A stretch of 64,000 nt of DNA, from the NCBI GenBank assembly GCA_036505635.1, contig DASXTC010000026.1, forward strand, positions 48,334 through 112,333, given 5' to 3'. The notes beneath the pieces are model-generated. The model saw only the letters and a list, made by a program, of their open reading frames with translations, was not told the DNA's origin and made no database searches. The DNA is from DASXTC01 sp036505635 (GTDB lineage: Bacteria > Acidobacteriota > Polarisedimenticolia > JACPZX01 > DASXTC01). Positions 33,257 through 42,071 of the stretch are shown here, piece by piece; within the stretch, counting starts at the first letter, position 1; each line of letters starts with the position of its first letter. The position numbers were made by a program, and so were the translations under genes.

Positions 33257-34731
33257 TGGTAGGCCTCCAGGAGCAGTCCCGCCTCGTGGAGCAACCCGCT
33301 CAGCGCGGGCGGGACATAGAGCCCCAGGACCAGCACGGCGGCGCCGAGCGCCAGGGGAGGCAGGATCGCCGAGGCCGCCTCGCCGCCCGCGGCCGCCGGG
33401 AGGTCGACTCCCGCCTCCGCAGGCTGGGCCATCCGCATGACGATCGCCGACATCCCCACGAAGATGATCGCGAGCAATGCCACGTAGACCGCGGCCACCC
33501 AGTTCCGGCCCGTGTCCAGGGCTGCCCTCAGGATCACCAGCTCGCTCAGGAATGGACCGAAGGGAGGCGAGCCCGCGATGGCGAGAAACCCTGCCACCCA
33601 GAGCGCCCCCGAGACAGGCAGCACGCGAAGCAGACCGTGGACTTCCCGGGCCGACTTGGTCCTGTAAGTGTGAAGCACGTTGCCCGCCACGAGAAAGAGG
33701 CACCCCTTGGTGAGGGAGTGGTTCACCGAGTGCAGCATCGCGCCGAAGCTCCCGGCGCCGCCGAGCCCCACGCCCAGTGCCAGGATCCCCATGTGCTCGA
33801 CGCTGGAATAGGCGAGCATCCGCTTGAAGTCGGCCTGCCCCAGGATGAAGGCTGCCGCAACGGTCATGGAGATAAGCCCGAAGACCACGAGCAGGCCTGA
33901 GATGAAGGCGCGGTCGGAGGCCGCCGCGCTGACCTGCACCACCCGCAGTATCCCAAGGAAGGCGCAGTTGAGCAGGGCCCCGGACAGGAGGGCCGACACG
34001 AGCGAGGGGGACTCGCTGTGAGCGTCGGGCAGCCACGTATGCATAGGGGCGAGCCCCATCTTGGTGCCGTAGCCCACCAGCAGGAAAATGATCGCGACGC
34101 GCAGCCAGAGTCGATTGAGCGAAGGCCCCGCGGCGATCAGGTCGCCCAGCACCAGGGGGAGCTGCTCCTGGCCGGAGTTGGAGCCGGCCACCGCGAGAAA
34201 GAAGGTCCCCAGGAGGGCCAGCGCGATGCCGACGGAGCAGATCAGCAGGTATTTCCAGGTGGCCTCCAGTGATCGGTGGTGGCGGTGGAAATAGATGAGC
34301 GGGGCGCTGGCCAGCGTCGTGGCCTCCACCGCCACCCAGAGCAGCCCCAGATGGTGGCTCACGGTCACCAGAGTCATCGCCGCGAGGAAAAGGAGGAGGC
34401 AACCGGTAAAGACCCGCTCGGGCGCGTCGGCGAAGAGGGTCCCCTCCTCGAAATCGCGCCGCGGTCCGCGACCTTCCCTCTCGAGGTACCCCGCCGCGTA
34501 GACGGATGAGGCGAGAAACAGCCCACTCGCGATCGTGAGGGTGACCAGTCCCAGCGCGTCGAGCTTGAGCCAGCCGCCAATCGCCGCCGGGGAGAGCAGC
34601 CAGGCGAAGACCACCATGCCCGCGTGCCCCGCCGCGGATGCCACCATCAGGACGCGTCTCGCCCGGTTGGAGGCCAGGGCGAAGGCCAGCGCTCCCGCCA
34701 GCGCGGGCAACAGCACGAGGGCCAGGATCAT
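33253..34731 (-). CDS. HyfF/NuoN-like proton-conducting membrane subunit
   Basis: The 492-residue, roughly 14-helix protein belongs to the Mrp-antiporter/complex I family. The channel residues are visible: Glu in LWVAVEATTLAS, Lys in GTKMGLAPMHTWLPDAH and a later Lys in VNHSLTKGCLF. It should translocate protons (or Na+) coupled to redox chemistry in the peripheral arm. It is coupled to the large subunit gene by a GTGA overlap and follows the HyfE-like gene by 10 bp. Confidence 0.9.
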   Translation of the reverse strand: MILALVLLPALAGALAFALASNRARRVLMVASAAGHAGMVVFAWLLSPAAIGGWLKLDALGLVTLTIASGLFLASSVYAAGYLEREGRGPRRDFEEGTLFADAPERVFTGCLLLFLAAMTLVTVSHHLGLLWVAVEATTLASAPLIYFHRHHRSLEATWKYLLICSVGIALALLGTFFLAVAGSNSGQEQLPLVLGDLIAAGPSLNRLWLRVAIIFLLVGYGTKMGLAPMHTWLPDAHSESPSLVSALLSGALLNCAFLGILRVVQVSAAASDRAFISGLLVVFGLISMTVAAAFILGQADFKRMLAYSSVEHMGILALGVGLGGAGSFGAMLHSVNHSLTKGCLFLVAGNVLHTYRTKSAREVHGLLRVLPVSGALWVAGFLAIAGSPPFGPFLSELVILRAALDTGRNWVAAVYVALLAIIFVGMSAIVMRMAQPAEAGVDLPAAAGGEAASAILPPLALGAAVLVLGLYVPPALSGLLHEAGLLLEAYQ

Positions 34732-34741
34732 CGGCGTCCCC

Positions 34742-35398
34742 TCATGGCTCGTCCTTGAGGCTGGTCAGTTCGCTCGTGTCGATCGAGTCGAAATTCCGGT
34801 GGATGTGGTGGAGTGCGATCCCCATCACGAAGACGCCGATGAAGACATCGAGCAGGACCCCCATCTCGACCAGCGTCGGCATCTTGACCGCAAGCGTGAG
34901 ACCGAAGACGAAGATCCCGTTCTCCAGGACGAGGTACCCGAGAACCTGCGTGGCGGCTTTCCTCCGGCTCACGATCAGGAACAGGCCGATCATCGTGGTG
35001 GAGAGGGCCACCGGCACCAGCAGGCTGGAGACCGCCGGAAACGGCAGAGGCAGCCGCGCGCCCAGCACGAACGATCCGCCGATCATCACCGTACCCACCA
35101 GCAGCGAGAGGCTGTAGCCGACGTAGGGGCGCGCCTCGCGCCGGACCGCCTCGTCGCGGGTGGCGCGAAAGAGGAGCCACGGAAAGACGAATCCCTTGAG
35201 TGCAAGGCTCCCGGTGGCGAGCATGACCGTGCGCACGGTCAACTCGCCCGGATGGGCCACCAGAGGCAGGACACCGAGCACCATCCCCTGCAGCGCCACG
35301 GTGCGGATGAGGGTGCCCAGCCGGCTCGAGGCCAGTGTGAACAGATCGACGAGCACCACGAGGATCAGCAGGTCATCCGCGATCTGGGCCGCCGTCAT
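34742..35398 (-). CDS. HyfE/NuoK-like membrane subunit
   Basis: The 218-residue protein has about seven hydrophobic helices. The NuoK-type acidic site appears in YLVLENGIFVFGL (about 155-167) and again in MPTLVEMGVLLD. As in Hyf/Hyc complexes the subunit is longer than NuoK, with extra N-terminal helices. It lies 3 bp after the HyfC-like gene and 10 bp before the HyfF-like gene. Confidence 0.87.
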   Translation of the reverse strand: MTAAQIADDLLILVVLVDLFTLASSRLGTLIRTVALQGMVLGVLPLVAHPGELTVRTVMLATGSLALKGFVFPWLLFRATRDEAVRREARPYVGYSLSLLVGTVMIGGSFVLGARLPLPFPAVSSLLVPVALSTTMIGLFLIVSRRKAATQVLGYLVLENGIFVFGLTLAVKMPTLVEMGVLLDVFIGVFVMGIALHHIHRNFDSIDTSELTSLKDEP

Positions 35399-35401
35399 GG
35401 G

Positions 35402-36325
35402 TCACCGCACCGTAAGGATCAGGCCGAAGGCGGCCAGCGCCCCCGCGCCGATCAGGAGCTGCGGGACCCGGGAGAGCTGCAGTCGGGCCATGATCGACTC
35501 AACCACGCCGATGACCATGGAGAGGATGATCATCCCCATCAGGAAGGCCGCCGCATCGGCAAGGAGCCCCCCGGTGCGGACCGGAAGGGTCAATCCCACC
35601 AGCAGCGCCTGAAAGACCCAGAGCTTGAGGGCCGCGCCGTACTGGATGAAGGCCAGGTCGGGCCCGCCGTGATCCAGAACCATCACCTCGTGGATCATCG
35701 TCAGCTCGAGGTGCGTGGCGGGATCATCCACCGGGATCCGCGCGTTCTCAGCCAGCAGGACCACGAAGAGACACACGGCCGTTAGCGCCAGCGAGGAGCC
35801 GGCCGCGCCCCAGGCGTGCGTCATCCGGCCCCCCAGCATCCCCGACAGCGAGGTGGCGCCGGTGGCCCGGGCGAGCGTGGCCAGCGCGAGGAAGAGCGCC
35901 GGCTCCGTGAGAGCCGAAAACGTGATCTCGCGGCTGGCCCCCATCCCCTCGAAGCTGGAGCCGGTGTCGAGAGCCGCCAACACCGTGAGAAACCGCGACA
36001 GTCCCAGGAGGCAGACAAAGAGGACGAGGTCGCCGGCGAACGACAGCGGGGCGGACACGCCCCACGACGGAAGCAGGCACCATGCCGTGACGACGGAGGC
36101 CAGACCCGCCACAGGACCGGCCCGGAAGAGCCACGACGTGACGTCGCTGTAGACGGCCCCCTTGCCCATGAGCTTCCACAGGTCGGAGTAACCCTGGAGC
36201 AGCGGCGGACCAGTCCGCCCCGCGATCAACGCCTTGGTCCGTACGATCAGGCCGGGCAGCAGGGGAGCGGCCGCGAGCGACAGCGCGTGAAGAAGGAGAA
36301 GCTCAGGACGCACCAGTGTCCCCAT
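35402..36325 (-). CDS. HyfC/NuoH-like membrane subunit
   Basis: The 307-residue protein has eight or so membrane helices and the NuoH/HycD motifs GPPLLQGYSDLWKLMGK, GSSFEGMGASREI and AENARIPVDDPATHLELTM. The acidic residues of these loops link the peripheral arm to the proton path. Its ATG at 36325 shares a base with the preceding stop (TGATG), so it is coupled to the HyfB-like gene; the longer open frame upstream is a shadow of that gene. Confidence 0.9.
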   Translation of the reverse strand: MGTLVRPELLLLHALSLAAAPLLPGLIVRTKALIAGRTGPPLLQGYSDLWKLMGKGAVYSDVTSWLFRAGPVAGLASVVTAWCLLPSWGVSAPLSFAGDLVLFVCLLGLSRFLTVLAALDTGSSFEGMGASREITFSALTEPALFLALATLARATGATSLSGMLGGRMTHAWGAAGSSLALTAVCLFVVLLAENARIPVDDPATHLELTMIHEVMVLDHGGPDLAFIQYGAALKLWVFQALLVGLTLPVRTGGLLADAAAFLMGMIILSMVIGVVESIMARLQLSRVPQLLIGAGALAAFGLILTVR

Positions 36326-38316
36326 CAGAAGGCCATGAACCAGGCCAGGAGCGCGATCAGGGTCGCGACGATGTAGAGAACGTAGAGCTGCACCCGCCCA
36401 TGCTGGAGCCATCGCAGCCGGGACATTCCCCGCTGGATTCTGTCGAACGCCGGGCGGTAGAGCCACTCCTGGAACGGATTGGCGATCACCACGCGCAGAG
36501 ACGCGGCGGCGGGGAAGTGTCCCTCCGGAGGGGCGGTCTGCCTGCGTCCCGGCATCACGAACGGGAAGACCTCCGCGAAAGGACGCGCAAGAGACGAACC
36601 TGTGTGCTGCATGCGCGGCGTGGGGCTTTCGTAGCCGCAGTCCCAGGTCACGGCGTCCCTCGTCTCGCGGCCGCGCAGGAGCCCGCGGCGCAACAGGGCC
36701 AGCGCCGCGATAAGCGCGAGCAGGATCATCGAGACATGTGTGACTCCGGCGACCTGGGCGGCGGCGGGTCCCAGCGCCGTGGCGCCGGTCAAGTCGGAAT
36801 GGGAGGCGAGCAGGCCCGCCGCGGGCGCAACGACCGATAGGGCAAGCCCAGGGGACAGCCCGAAAATGACGCACAGGGCCGCCAGGGCGAGCAGCGATGC
36901 CAGAGTGGCCGGGCCCGCCTCGGACGCGCGCGCCGGCTCGTCCGAGCGGGGAGTTCCGAGAAAGCAGACTCCGAAGACCCGGGCGAAGCAGGCGGCCGCC
37001 AGCCCCGAGACGAGCGCCAATCCCACCAGCGCGGCAATGGGCAGGAGCACGCGGGCCCCTTCAAGACGTCCAGCCCCCTCCAGTGCGCCGATGTAGATCA
37101 GCATCTCTCCGAAGAAGCCGTTGAGCGGCGGCAGCCCGGCGATGGCCCAGACGCCGGCCAGGATCGCCAGCGCCGCGATCGGCATCTTTCTGATCAGTCC
37201 GCCGAGCTGATCGATCCGCCCCGTCCCCGCGCCGTGGATGGCCACCCCGGCCCCCATGAATAGCAGGCCCTTGAAGATCGCGTGGTTCATGACGTGCAGC
37301 AGGGCCCCCGTCATCCCGAAGAGGACCAGCGCAGGCTCGCCGTAGCTGATCCCCAGCAAGCCCAGCCCGATCCCGAGCAGGATGACGCCGACGTTCTCGA
37401 CGCTGGAGTAGGCGAGCACTCTCTTGAGATCGGGCTGCGCCACCGCGAAGAGGACGCCGAGGAGGCCCGACGTGACGCCGATCCCCATGAGGACCATCGC
37501 CCACCAGGCGGGGGGCGTCCCCAGGAACGACACGACGCGCAACAGGCCGTAGATGCCAGTCTTGATCATGACGCCGGACATCACCGCGGAGACGTGAGCC
37601 GGCGCGGCGGGGTGCGCCTCGGGGAGCCACACGTGAAACGGCACGATCCCCGCCTTGGTGCCGAACCCGACCACCGCCAGCAGGAACAGGAGGCCAGCGG
37701 TGACGGGGGGCAGGCCCGGCAGCCCGCTCCATCGGTTGAAGTCCATCGAGCCGCTCTCGCGCCCCAGCAGCATGAAAAGGACGATGACGAAGACGGTGCC
37801 CACGTGGGTGGCGACCAGGTAGACCCACCCGGCCCGACGCGTCGACTCCTTCTCATCCTCGAAGTTCACGAGGAAGTAGGAGGAGAGAGCCATCACCTCC
37901 CAGGCCATGAGAAAGAGGATCCCGTCGGCGGCCATCACCACGACCGCCATGCTCGCCGCGAGCACGTTGAAGAAGAACCAGGGCGGGCCAAGCCACTTGC
38001 GGTCGGCGTGGGCGCGCAGGTACTCCGACCCGAAGAGGGCCGCCATCAGGCAGAGACCGAAGATCAGCAGAAGAAAGAAGGAGGCCAGCGCGTCGATCTC
38101 GAGGTGCAGCTCCCCGCCGGGGACGCTCCAGGGGATTCGCAACGACGGGGCCTCGCCGAGCATGCGGCTCATCGCGGTTCCGGCGAGTCCCAGGGCGCAG
38201 CCGGCCAGGGCGCCCAGCGATCCGACGCGGTTGGCGAGGGGATGACGGCCTCCGGCGGCCAGCGCTCCCAGACCGCTGGCCACCAGCACCCCGAGTGCAA
38301 CCAGGATGATGATCAA
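36325..38316 (-). CDS. HyfB/NuoL-like proton-conducting membrane subunit
   Basis: The 663-residue, roughly 16-helix protein is the first gene of the operon. The conserved membrane Glu lies in FLMAWEVMALSS, the Lys in GTKAGIVPFHVWLPEAH, and a further His/Lys pair in NHAIFKGLLFM, all as in complex I antiporter-like subunits. The C-terminal 150 residues form an extension with extra helices, as in HyfB/HycC. The start is a TTG at 38316 preceded by a GGGGGAA box; no ATG is available near the hydrophobic N-terminus. Confidence 0.9.
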   Translation of the reverse strand: MIIILVALGVLVASGLGALAAGGRHPLANRVGSLGALAGCALGLAGTAMSRMLGEAPSLRIPWSVPGGELHLEIDALASFFLLLIFGLCLMAALFGSEYLRAHADRKWLGPPWFFFNVLAASMAVVVMAADGILFLMAWEVMALSSYFLVNFEDEKESTRRAGWVYLVATHVGTVFVIVLFMLLGRESGSMDFNRWSGLPGLPPVTAGLLFLLAVVGFGTKAGIVPFHVWLPEAHPAAPAHVSAVMSGVMIKTGIYGLLRVVSFLGTPPAWWAMVLMGIGVTSGLLGVLFAVAQPDLKRVLAYSSVENVGVILLGIGLGLLGISYGEPALVLFGMTGALLHVMNHAIFKGLLFMGAGVAIHGAGTGRIDQLGGLIRKMPIAALAILAGVWAIAGLPPLNGFFGEMLIYIGALEGAGRLEGARVLLPIAALVGLALVSGLAAACFARVFGVCFLGTPRSDEPARASEAGPATLASLLALAALCVIFGLSPGLALSVVAPAAGLLASHSDLTGATALGPAAAQVAGVTHVSMILLALIAALALLRRGLLRGRETRDAVTWDCGYESPTPRMQHTGSSLARPFAEVFPFVMPGRRQTAPPEGHFPAAASLRVVIANPFQEWLYRPAFDRIQRGMSRLRWLQHGRVQLYVLYIVATLIALLAWFMAF

Positions 38317-38366
38317 TTCCCCCCGCCGCGCCTCCGTGACCGCGAGCCGGTCCGTGGTGAGCCGAC

Positions 38367-38395
38367 AGAGTGTGCGATCATGTCCGCGTTGTCAA
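38367..38395 (-). promoter_or_regulatory. possible promoter of the hyf-like operon
   Basis: On the reverse strand a perfect -35 TTGACA (38395-38390) is followed after 17 bp by a poor -10 CACTCT (38372-38367). The operon start lies about 50 bp downstream. The strong -35 with a weak -10 would suit activator control, but this is inference. Confidence 0.35.
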
Positions 38396-38428
38396 ACCCG
38401 CGCACGCGAAATCGATGGAGGCAAGCCC

Positions 38429-39037
38429 ATGAGTGAGCTCGGCAAGCTGAGGACGGCCCCGGTCTCCCGGCCGATCAACGCACTGATCGCGGGACGCTGG
38501 AGCTCGCGATCGTTCAGCGACGCGAGGATCGAGATCGAGAAAATCGCGTCGGTGTTCGAGGCGGCCCGGTGGGCCCCTTCGTGCTTCAACGAGCAGCCGT
38601 GGCGGTATGTGTTCGCGACGCGGGAGGACCCCGAGGCGTTCGGCAGGCTCGCGTCGTGGCTCGTGGAGGGGAACGCCTGGGCGAGGAGCGCCTGGCTGCT
38701 GGCCTTGTCGGTGGCGAAGCTGGCGTTCGAACGCAACGGCAAGCCGAACCCGCACGCGTGGCACGACGTGGGGGCGGCGTCCGAGAACATGTTCCTCCAG
38801 GCGGCCGAGCTGGGGCTGCACATGCACGAGATGGCCGGGTTCGACCGCCAGCGGGCGAGGGAGAGCCTCGGGCTGGACGCCAACCACGACCCGGTGGCCA
38901 TGATCGCGATCGGCTATCCGGGGGATCCGGCGGCGATGCCGGAGGCGCTGCGCCTCAGGGAGGAGGCTCCACGCGCCCGGATCCCGGTGGAGAGTTTCGC
39001 CTTCCGAGGAGGGTGGGGGAACCCGGCGCGGCTCTGA
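38429..39037 (+). CDS. nitroreductase-family FMN oxidoreductase
   Basis: The 202-residue protein has the nitroreductase fold: RWSSRSFSD at the N-terminus for FMN phosphate, ARWAPSCFNEQPW, then DVGAASENMFLQAAELGL and a C-terminal IGYPGDP. These enzymes use NAD(P)H to reduce nitro compounds, quinones or flavins; the physiological substrate is unknown. GGAGG lies 7 nt before ATG 38429. It is divergent from the hyf-like operon and followed by a membrane-protein gene after 10 bp. Confidence 0.88.
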   Translation: MSELGKLRTAPVSRPINALIAGRWSSRSFSDARIEIEKIASVFEAARWAPSCFNEQPWRYVFATREDPEAFGRLASWLVEGNAWARSAWLLALSVAKLAFERNGKPNPHAWHDVGAASENMFLQAAELGLHMHEMAGFDRQRARESLGLDANHDPVAMIAIGYPGDPAAMPEALRLREEAPRARIPVESFAFRGGWGNPARL

Positions 39038-39047
39038 CCCTAGTCGG

Positions 39048-40979
39048 ATGAAACCCTCCGGTCTCATCGCCCCCGGCGCGCCGCTGCCGCCGCCGCATCG
39101 CGCGGCGCTCGTCCTTCTCTTCGCGCTGGTCGCGGTCCTTTCGCTCCGGCAGGTCGGCAGCATCGATACCGGGTTTCACCTAAAGGCGGGCGAGCACCTC
39201 CTTTCGGGAGGAGGCTGGCCGCGCACCGACCCATTCACCTTCACGATCAACGACCACCCTTACATCGACACGAGCTGGGGATACCAGGTCGTTCTGGCCC
39301 TGATCCAGGGACGCTTCGATGCGCCCGGCCTGGTCCTGTTTCACGCCGCACTCGCGCTGGCGGTTTTTCTCGTGCTATACCGCACGGCGCGCCTGGCACC
39401 GGTCGACTCGACGACTCTCGTGACGCTCTTCGCGCTGGGGGCCGTCGCCTGCGAGATGCGCTTCGAGGCGCGCCCCGAGCTGGCCTCGTGGCTCTTCCTC
39501 GCCCTCACCCTTCACATCCTCCACCGGCGCGCGGTGGGGCTCGCCGCGTCGCTCCCCGCGCTTGCCGCCCTCCACCTCGTCTGGGCCAACACGCACGGCC
39601 TCTTCGTCCTCGGCTGGGGGGCGATCGCATGCTTCGTCATCGGGGATTGGATCAGGCAGCGCCGGTTCGACCGGCACCTCATGGCATGGGGGCTCGCGTC
39701 CGTCGCCGTCACGCTGGTGAATCCGTACGGTTGGCGCGGCGCGCTCTTCCCCTTCACGCTGGCGACGCGCCTGCGGGGTGAGAACCTCTTCGGTCAGTCG
39801 ATCGGCGAGTTCGTCTCTCCCTTCGATCTGGGGCTGTCGAGCCAGTTTCCCTTTTACCCGCGCCTGCCGATCCACGCGTTCCAGCTTCTGGCGGTGCTGG
39901 CCGTCGTCGCGCTGGTGCCGCTCCTTCGGCGGAAGCGCTACGAGTGCGCGCTGGTCCTCATTCCGTTCTGGGCGCTGGCCTCGATGATGATCCGCAACAT
40001 CCCGCTGCTGGTCGTCGCCGGCCTGGCGCCCCTGGCCTGGGGCGCGCCGCTCTCGGGCCTGATGGCGGCCATGCGCCTGCGGGCGCGCACGCGGGAGATC
40101 GCGGCCCGGTTCGCGGCATCGGCCGTCGCGCTCGCGGCGATCGTGCTGGGGCTGCGCGTCTATCACGACGCCTATTACATCGCCAGCCGCCGCGCGGACC
40201 GGTTCGGCGTCTCGTGGAACCACCTGATCCTCCCAATCGACGCCGCCCGTTACGCGGACAAGGTCGGACTCGACGGCCCGATGCTCAACCACCTCAACTT
40301 CGGGGGCTACCTCATGTGGGCGCGCCCGCAGCGCGTCTTCATCGACGGGCGTCTCGAGGTCGCCGGGGAGGAGTTCTACAAGGATTACCAGAACGTGCTC
40401 GCGAACGAGGGCGACATGGAAGCCTGCGTCGCGCGCTTCGGTATCGAGTGGATCGTCTTTCCGTACGACACGAATCCGAAGCTGCTGGGCCGCCTCAGCA
40501 AGGACGCGCGCTGGCGCCTGGCCTACGCCGATCACCTCGCCGCCATCTTCGTGCGCGACGGGCCCCTCGCCGGCCGGTTCGTCGACCCTGCGCTCGCGCT
40601 CGAGGCCGGCGCCCCGCCGCCGGACGACCTCCTCCCTGGCATTGGCGCCCTCCCGCGCGTCTCAAGGCTCACGAGGTGGGCGAGGGGTCTGGTACGGGTC
40701 GAGGAGTTCCCCTTCGACGACTTTCACCGAGGTCTCTTCCATTTCTTCCGCGGTGACCTGGCGCGGGCCCAGAGGAGCTTCGCCAGCGCGGCGCTCGCCA
40801 GCTCGGGCGCCTACTACGAGATATACAGCGATCTGGGCGCCGTCTATTATAGACAGGGCCGTTTCGCACAGGCCGCCGGCTGCTACAGGGTCGTGCTGCG
40901 GGACGACCCGGGCAACAAGGTCGCAAAGGAGCGGCTGGCCTCGATGCCGGCCCCGCCCCCGGGAGGACCGACGAGATGA
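39048..40979 (+). CDS. multi-pass membrane protein (GT-C-like) with C-terminal TPR
   Basis: The 643-residue protein has about ten membrane helices in residues 15-370. It begins with the DTGFHLKAGEHLLSGGGWP pattern of a large uncharacterised bacterial membrane family that resembles GT-C glycosyltransferases. A soluble part follows, containing VFIDGRLEVAGEEFYKDY, and the C-terminus has tetratricopeptide-like repeats (YSDLGAVYYRQGRFAQAAGCY). The reaction is not known; a role in surface glycan assembly is only suggested by the fold. It overlaps the dehydratase gene in an ATGA. Confidence 0.7.
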   Translation: MKPSGLIAPGAPLPPPHRAALVLLFALVAVLSLRQVGSIDTGFHLKAGEHLLSGGGWPRTDPFTFTINDHPYIDTSWGYQVVLALIQGRFDAPGLVLFHAALALAVFLVLYRTARLAPVDSTTLVTLFALGAVACEMRFEARPELASWLFLALTLHILHRRAVGLAASLPALAALHLVWANTHGLFVLGWGAIACFVIGDWIRQRRFDRHLMAWGLASVAVTLVNPYGWRGALFPFTLATRLRGENLFGQSIGEFVSPFDLGLSSQFPFYPRLPIHAFQLLAVLAVVALVPLLRRKRYECALVLIPFWALASMMIRNIPLLVVAGLAPLAWGAPLSGLMAAMRLRARTREIAARFAASAVALAAIVLGLRVYHDAYYIASRRADRFGVSWNHLILPIDAARYADKVGLDGPMLNHLNFGGYLMWARPQRVFIDGRLEVAGEEFYKDYQNVLANEGDMEACVARFGIEWIVFPYDTNPKLLGRLSKDARWRLAYADHLAAIFVRDGPLAGRFVDPALALEAGAPPPDDLLPGIGALPRVSRLTRWARGLVRVEEFPFDDFHRGLFHFFRGDLARAQRSFASAALASSGAYYEIYSDLGAVYYRQGRFAQAAGCYRVVLRDDPGNKVAKERLASMPAPPPGGPTR

Positions 40980-41962
40980 GCGACTGGCCCATCACCTTCG
41001 AGGATGTCCTGGCGGCGCGCGACCGGATTCGTCCTTTCCTGCCTCCCACGCCGCTCCGCTCCTATGCGCCGCTCGACGCCGCGGCCGGCTCCGGTATCCG
41101 CGTGCTCGTCAAGCACGAGAATCACAACCCCACGAACGCCTTCAAGGTGCGCAACGCTCTGTCGGTCATGACGTCGCTGACGGACGACGAGAAACGCCGT
41201 GGCGTGATGGCCGCCACCCGTGGCAACCATGGCCTCGGGCTCGCCTGGGCGGGTGCCCGTCTCGACGTGCCCGTGGCGCTCTGCGTTCCGCTGGGGAACA
41301 ATCCCGAGAAGAACGAGGCGATCCGCGGCCTCGGCGCCGATCTGATCGAGGAAGGCAGGGACTACGACGAGGCGGTCGCCGTGGCGGCCCGGCTCGCCCG
41401 GCAGCGGGGGATGAGGATCGTTCATTCCACCAATGACCCGATGGTGATCGCCGGAGCGGGCACCTTCGCCCTGGAGATCGTCGAGGCGATCCCGCCATAC
41501 GCGAAGCTCGACGCGATGGTCGTGGCAATCGGGGGCGGCTCGCAGGCCGTGGGGGCGCTCACGGTGATGCGCCGCCTCCTCCCCGGCGTGAAAGTCCACG
41601 GCGTGCAGGCGGAGCGGGCGGCCGCCATCCACGATTCGTGGCACGCGGGGCGGGCCACGCAGGCCCCCTCGGCCGACACATTCGCCGACGGGCTGGCCAC
41701 GCGTCAGACCTGCGAGCTGACCTTCGAGCCTCTACGCGCGGGGCTCGCTGGCTTCGTGAAGGTGAGCGAGGCGGAGATCGCCTCGGCTCTGCGCTTGCTG
41801 GTGCGCACCACGCACAACCTCGTCGAGGGGGCGGGGGCCGCCGGCCTCGCAGGGCTGTTGAAGCTCGGGCCGGCCCTGGCCGGCCGGACCGTCGCGATCG
41901 TCCTATCTGGCGCCAACATCGACGCCGAGACGCTGCGGCGCGTCCTCACCCGCGAGCTCTGA
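40976..41962 (+). CDS. PLP-dependent threonine/serine dehydratase
   Basis: The 328-residue protein is a fold type II PLP enzyme. HENHNPTNAFKVRNA contains the Schiff-base Lys57, TRGNHGLG is the substrate loop and GGGSQAVG the phosphate-binding loop. It should deaminate threonine to 2-oxobutyrate or serine to pyruvate. There is no C-terminal ACT regulatory domain, so it resembles the catabolic (TdcB-like) form rather than feedback-inhibited IlvA. Related ectoine-degradation enzymes (EutB) cannot be excluded. It is coupled to the upstream membrane-protein gene. Confidence 0.88.
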   Translation: MSDWPITFEDVLAARDRIRPFLPPTPLRSYAPLDAAAGSGIRVLVKHENHNPTNAFKVRNALSVMTSLTDDEKRRGVMAATRGNHGLGLAWAGARLDVPVALCVPLGNNPEKNEAIRGLGADLIEEGRDYDEAVAVAARLARQRGMRIVHSTNDPMVIAGAGTFALEIVEAIPPYAKLDAMVVAIGGGSQAVGALTVMRRLLPGVKVHGVQAERAAAIHDSWHAGRATQAPSADTFADGLATRQTCELTFEPLRAGLAGFVKVSEAEIASALRLLVRTTHNLVEGAGAAGLAGLLKLGPALAGRTVAIVLSGANIDAETLRRVLTREL

Positions 41963-42071
41963 GCCCCACTCCCCTCGATCCTGTCCCGCACCGGGACACT
42001 CCACGCGGACGTCCCACAGGCTCAAGTTCTTCCGGCGACCTGACGATTAGGAGTATGTCATCGGCGGGCGA

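Noticed and set aside
33257..34402. Open 5' extension of the large-subunit gene
   Set aside because: It lies opposite no gap but inside the HyfF-like gene in another frame and reads as Arg/Gly-rich shadow. The GTG at 33256 overlaps the preceding stop and starts the NuoC-like domain.
41982..41998. Hairpin TGTCCCG-CAC-CGGGACA after the dehydratase gene as a terminator
   Set aside because: The stem is only 7 bp, the loop is 3 nt and no U-tract follows; chance occurrence in GC-rich DNA is likely.
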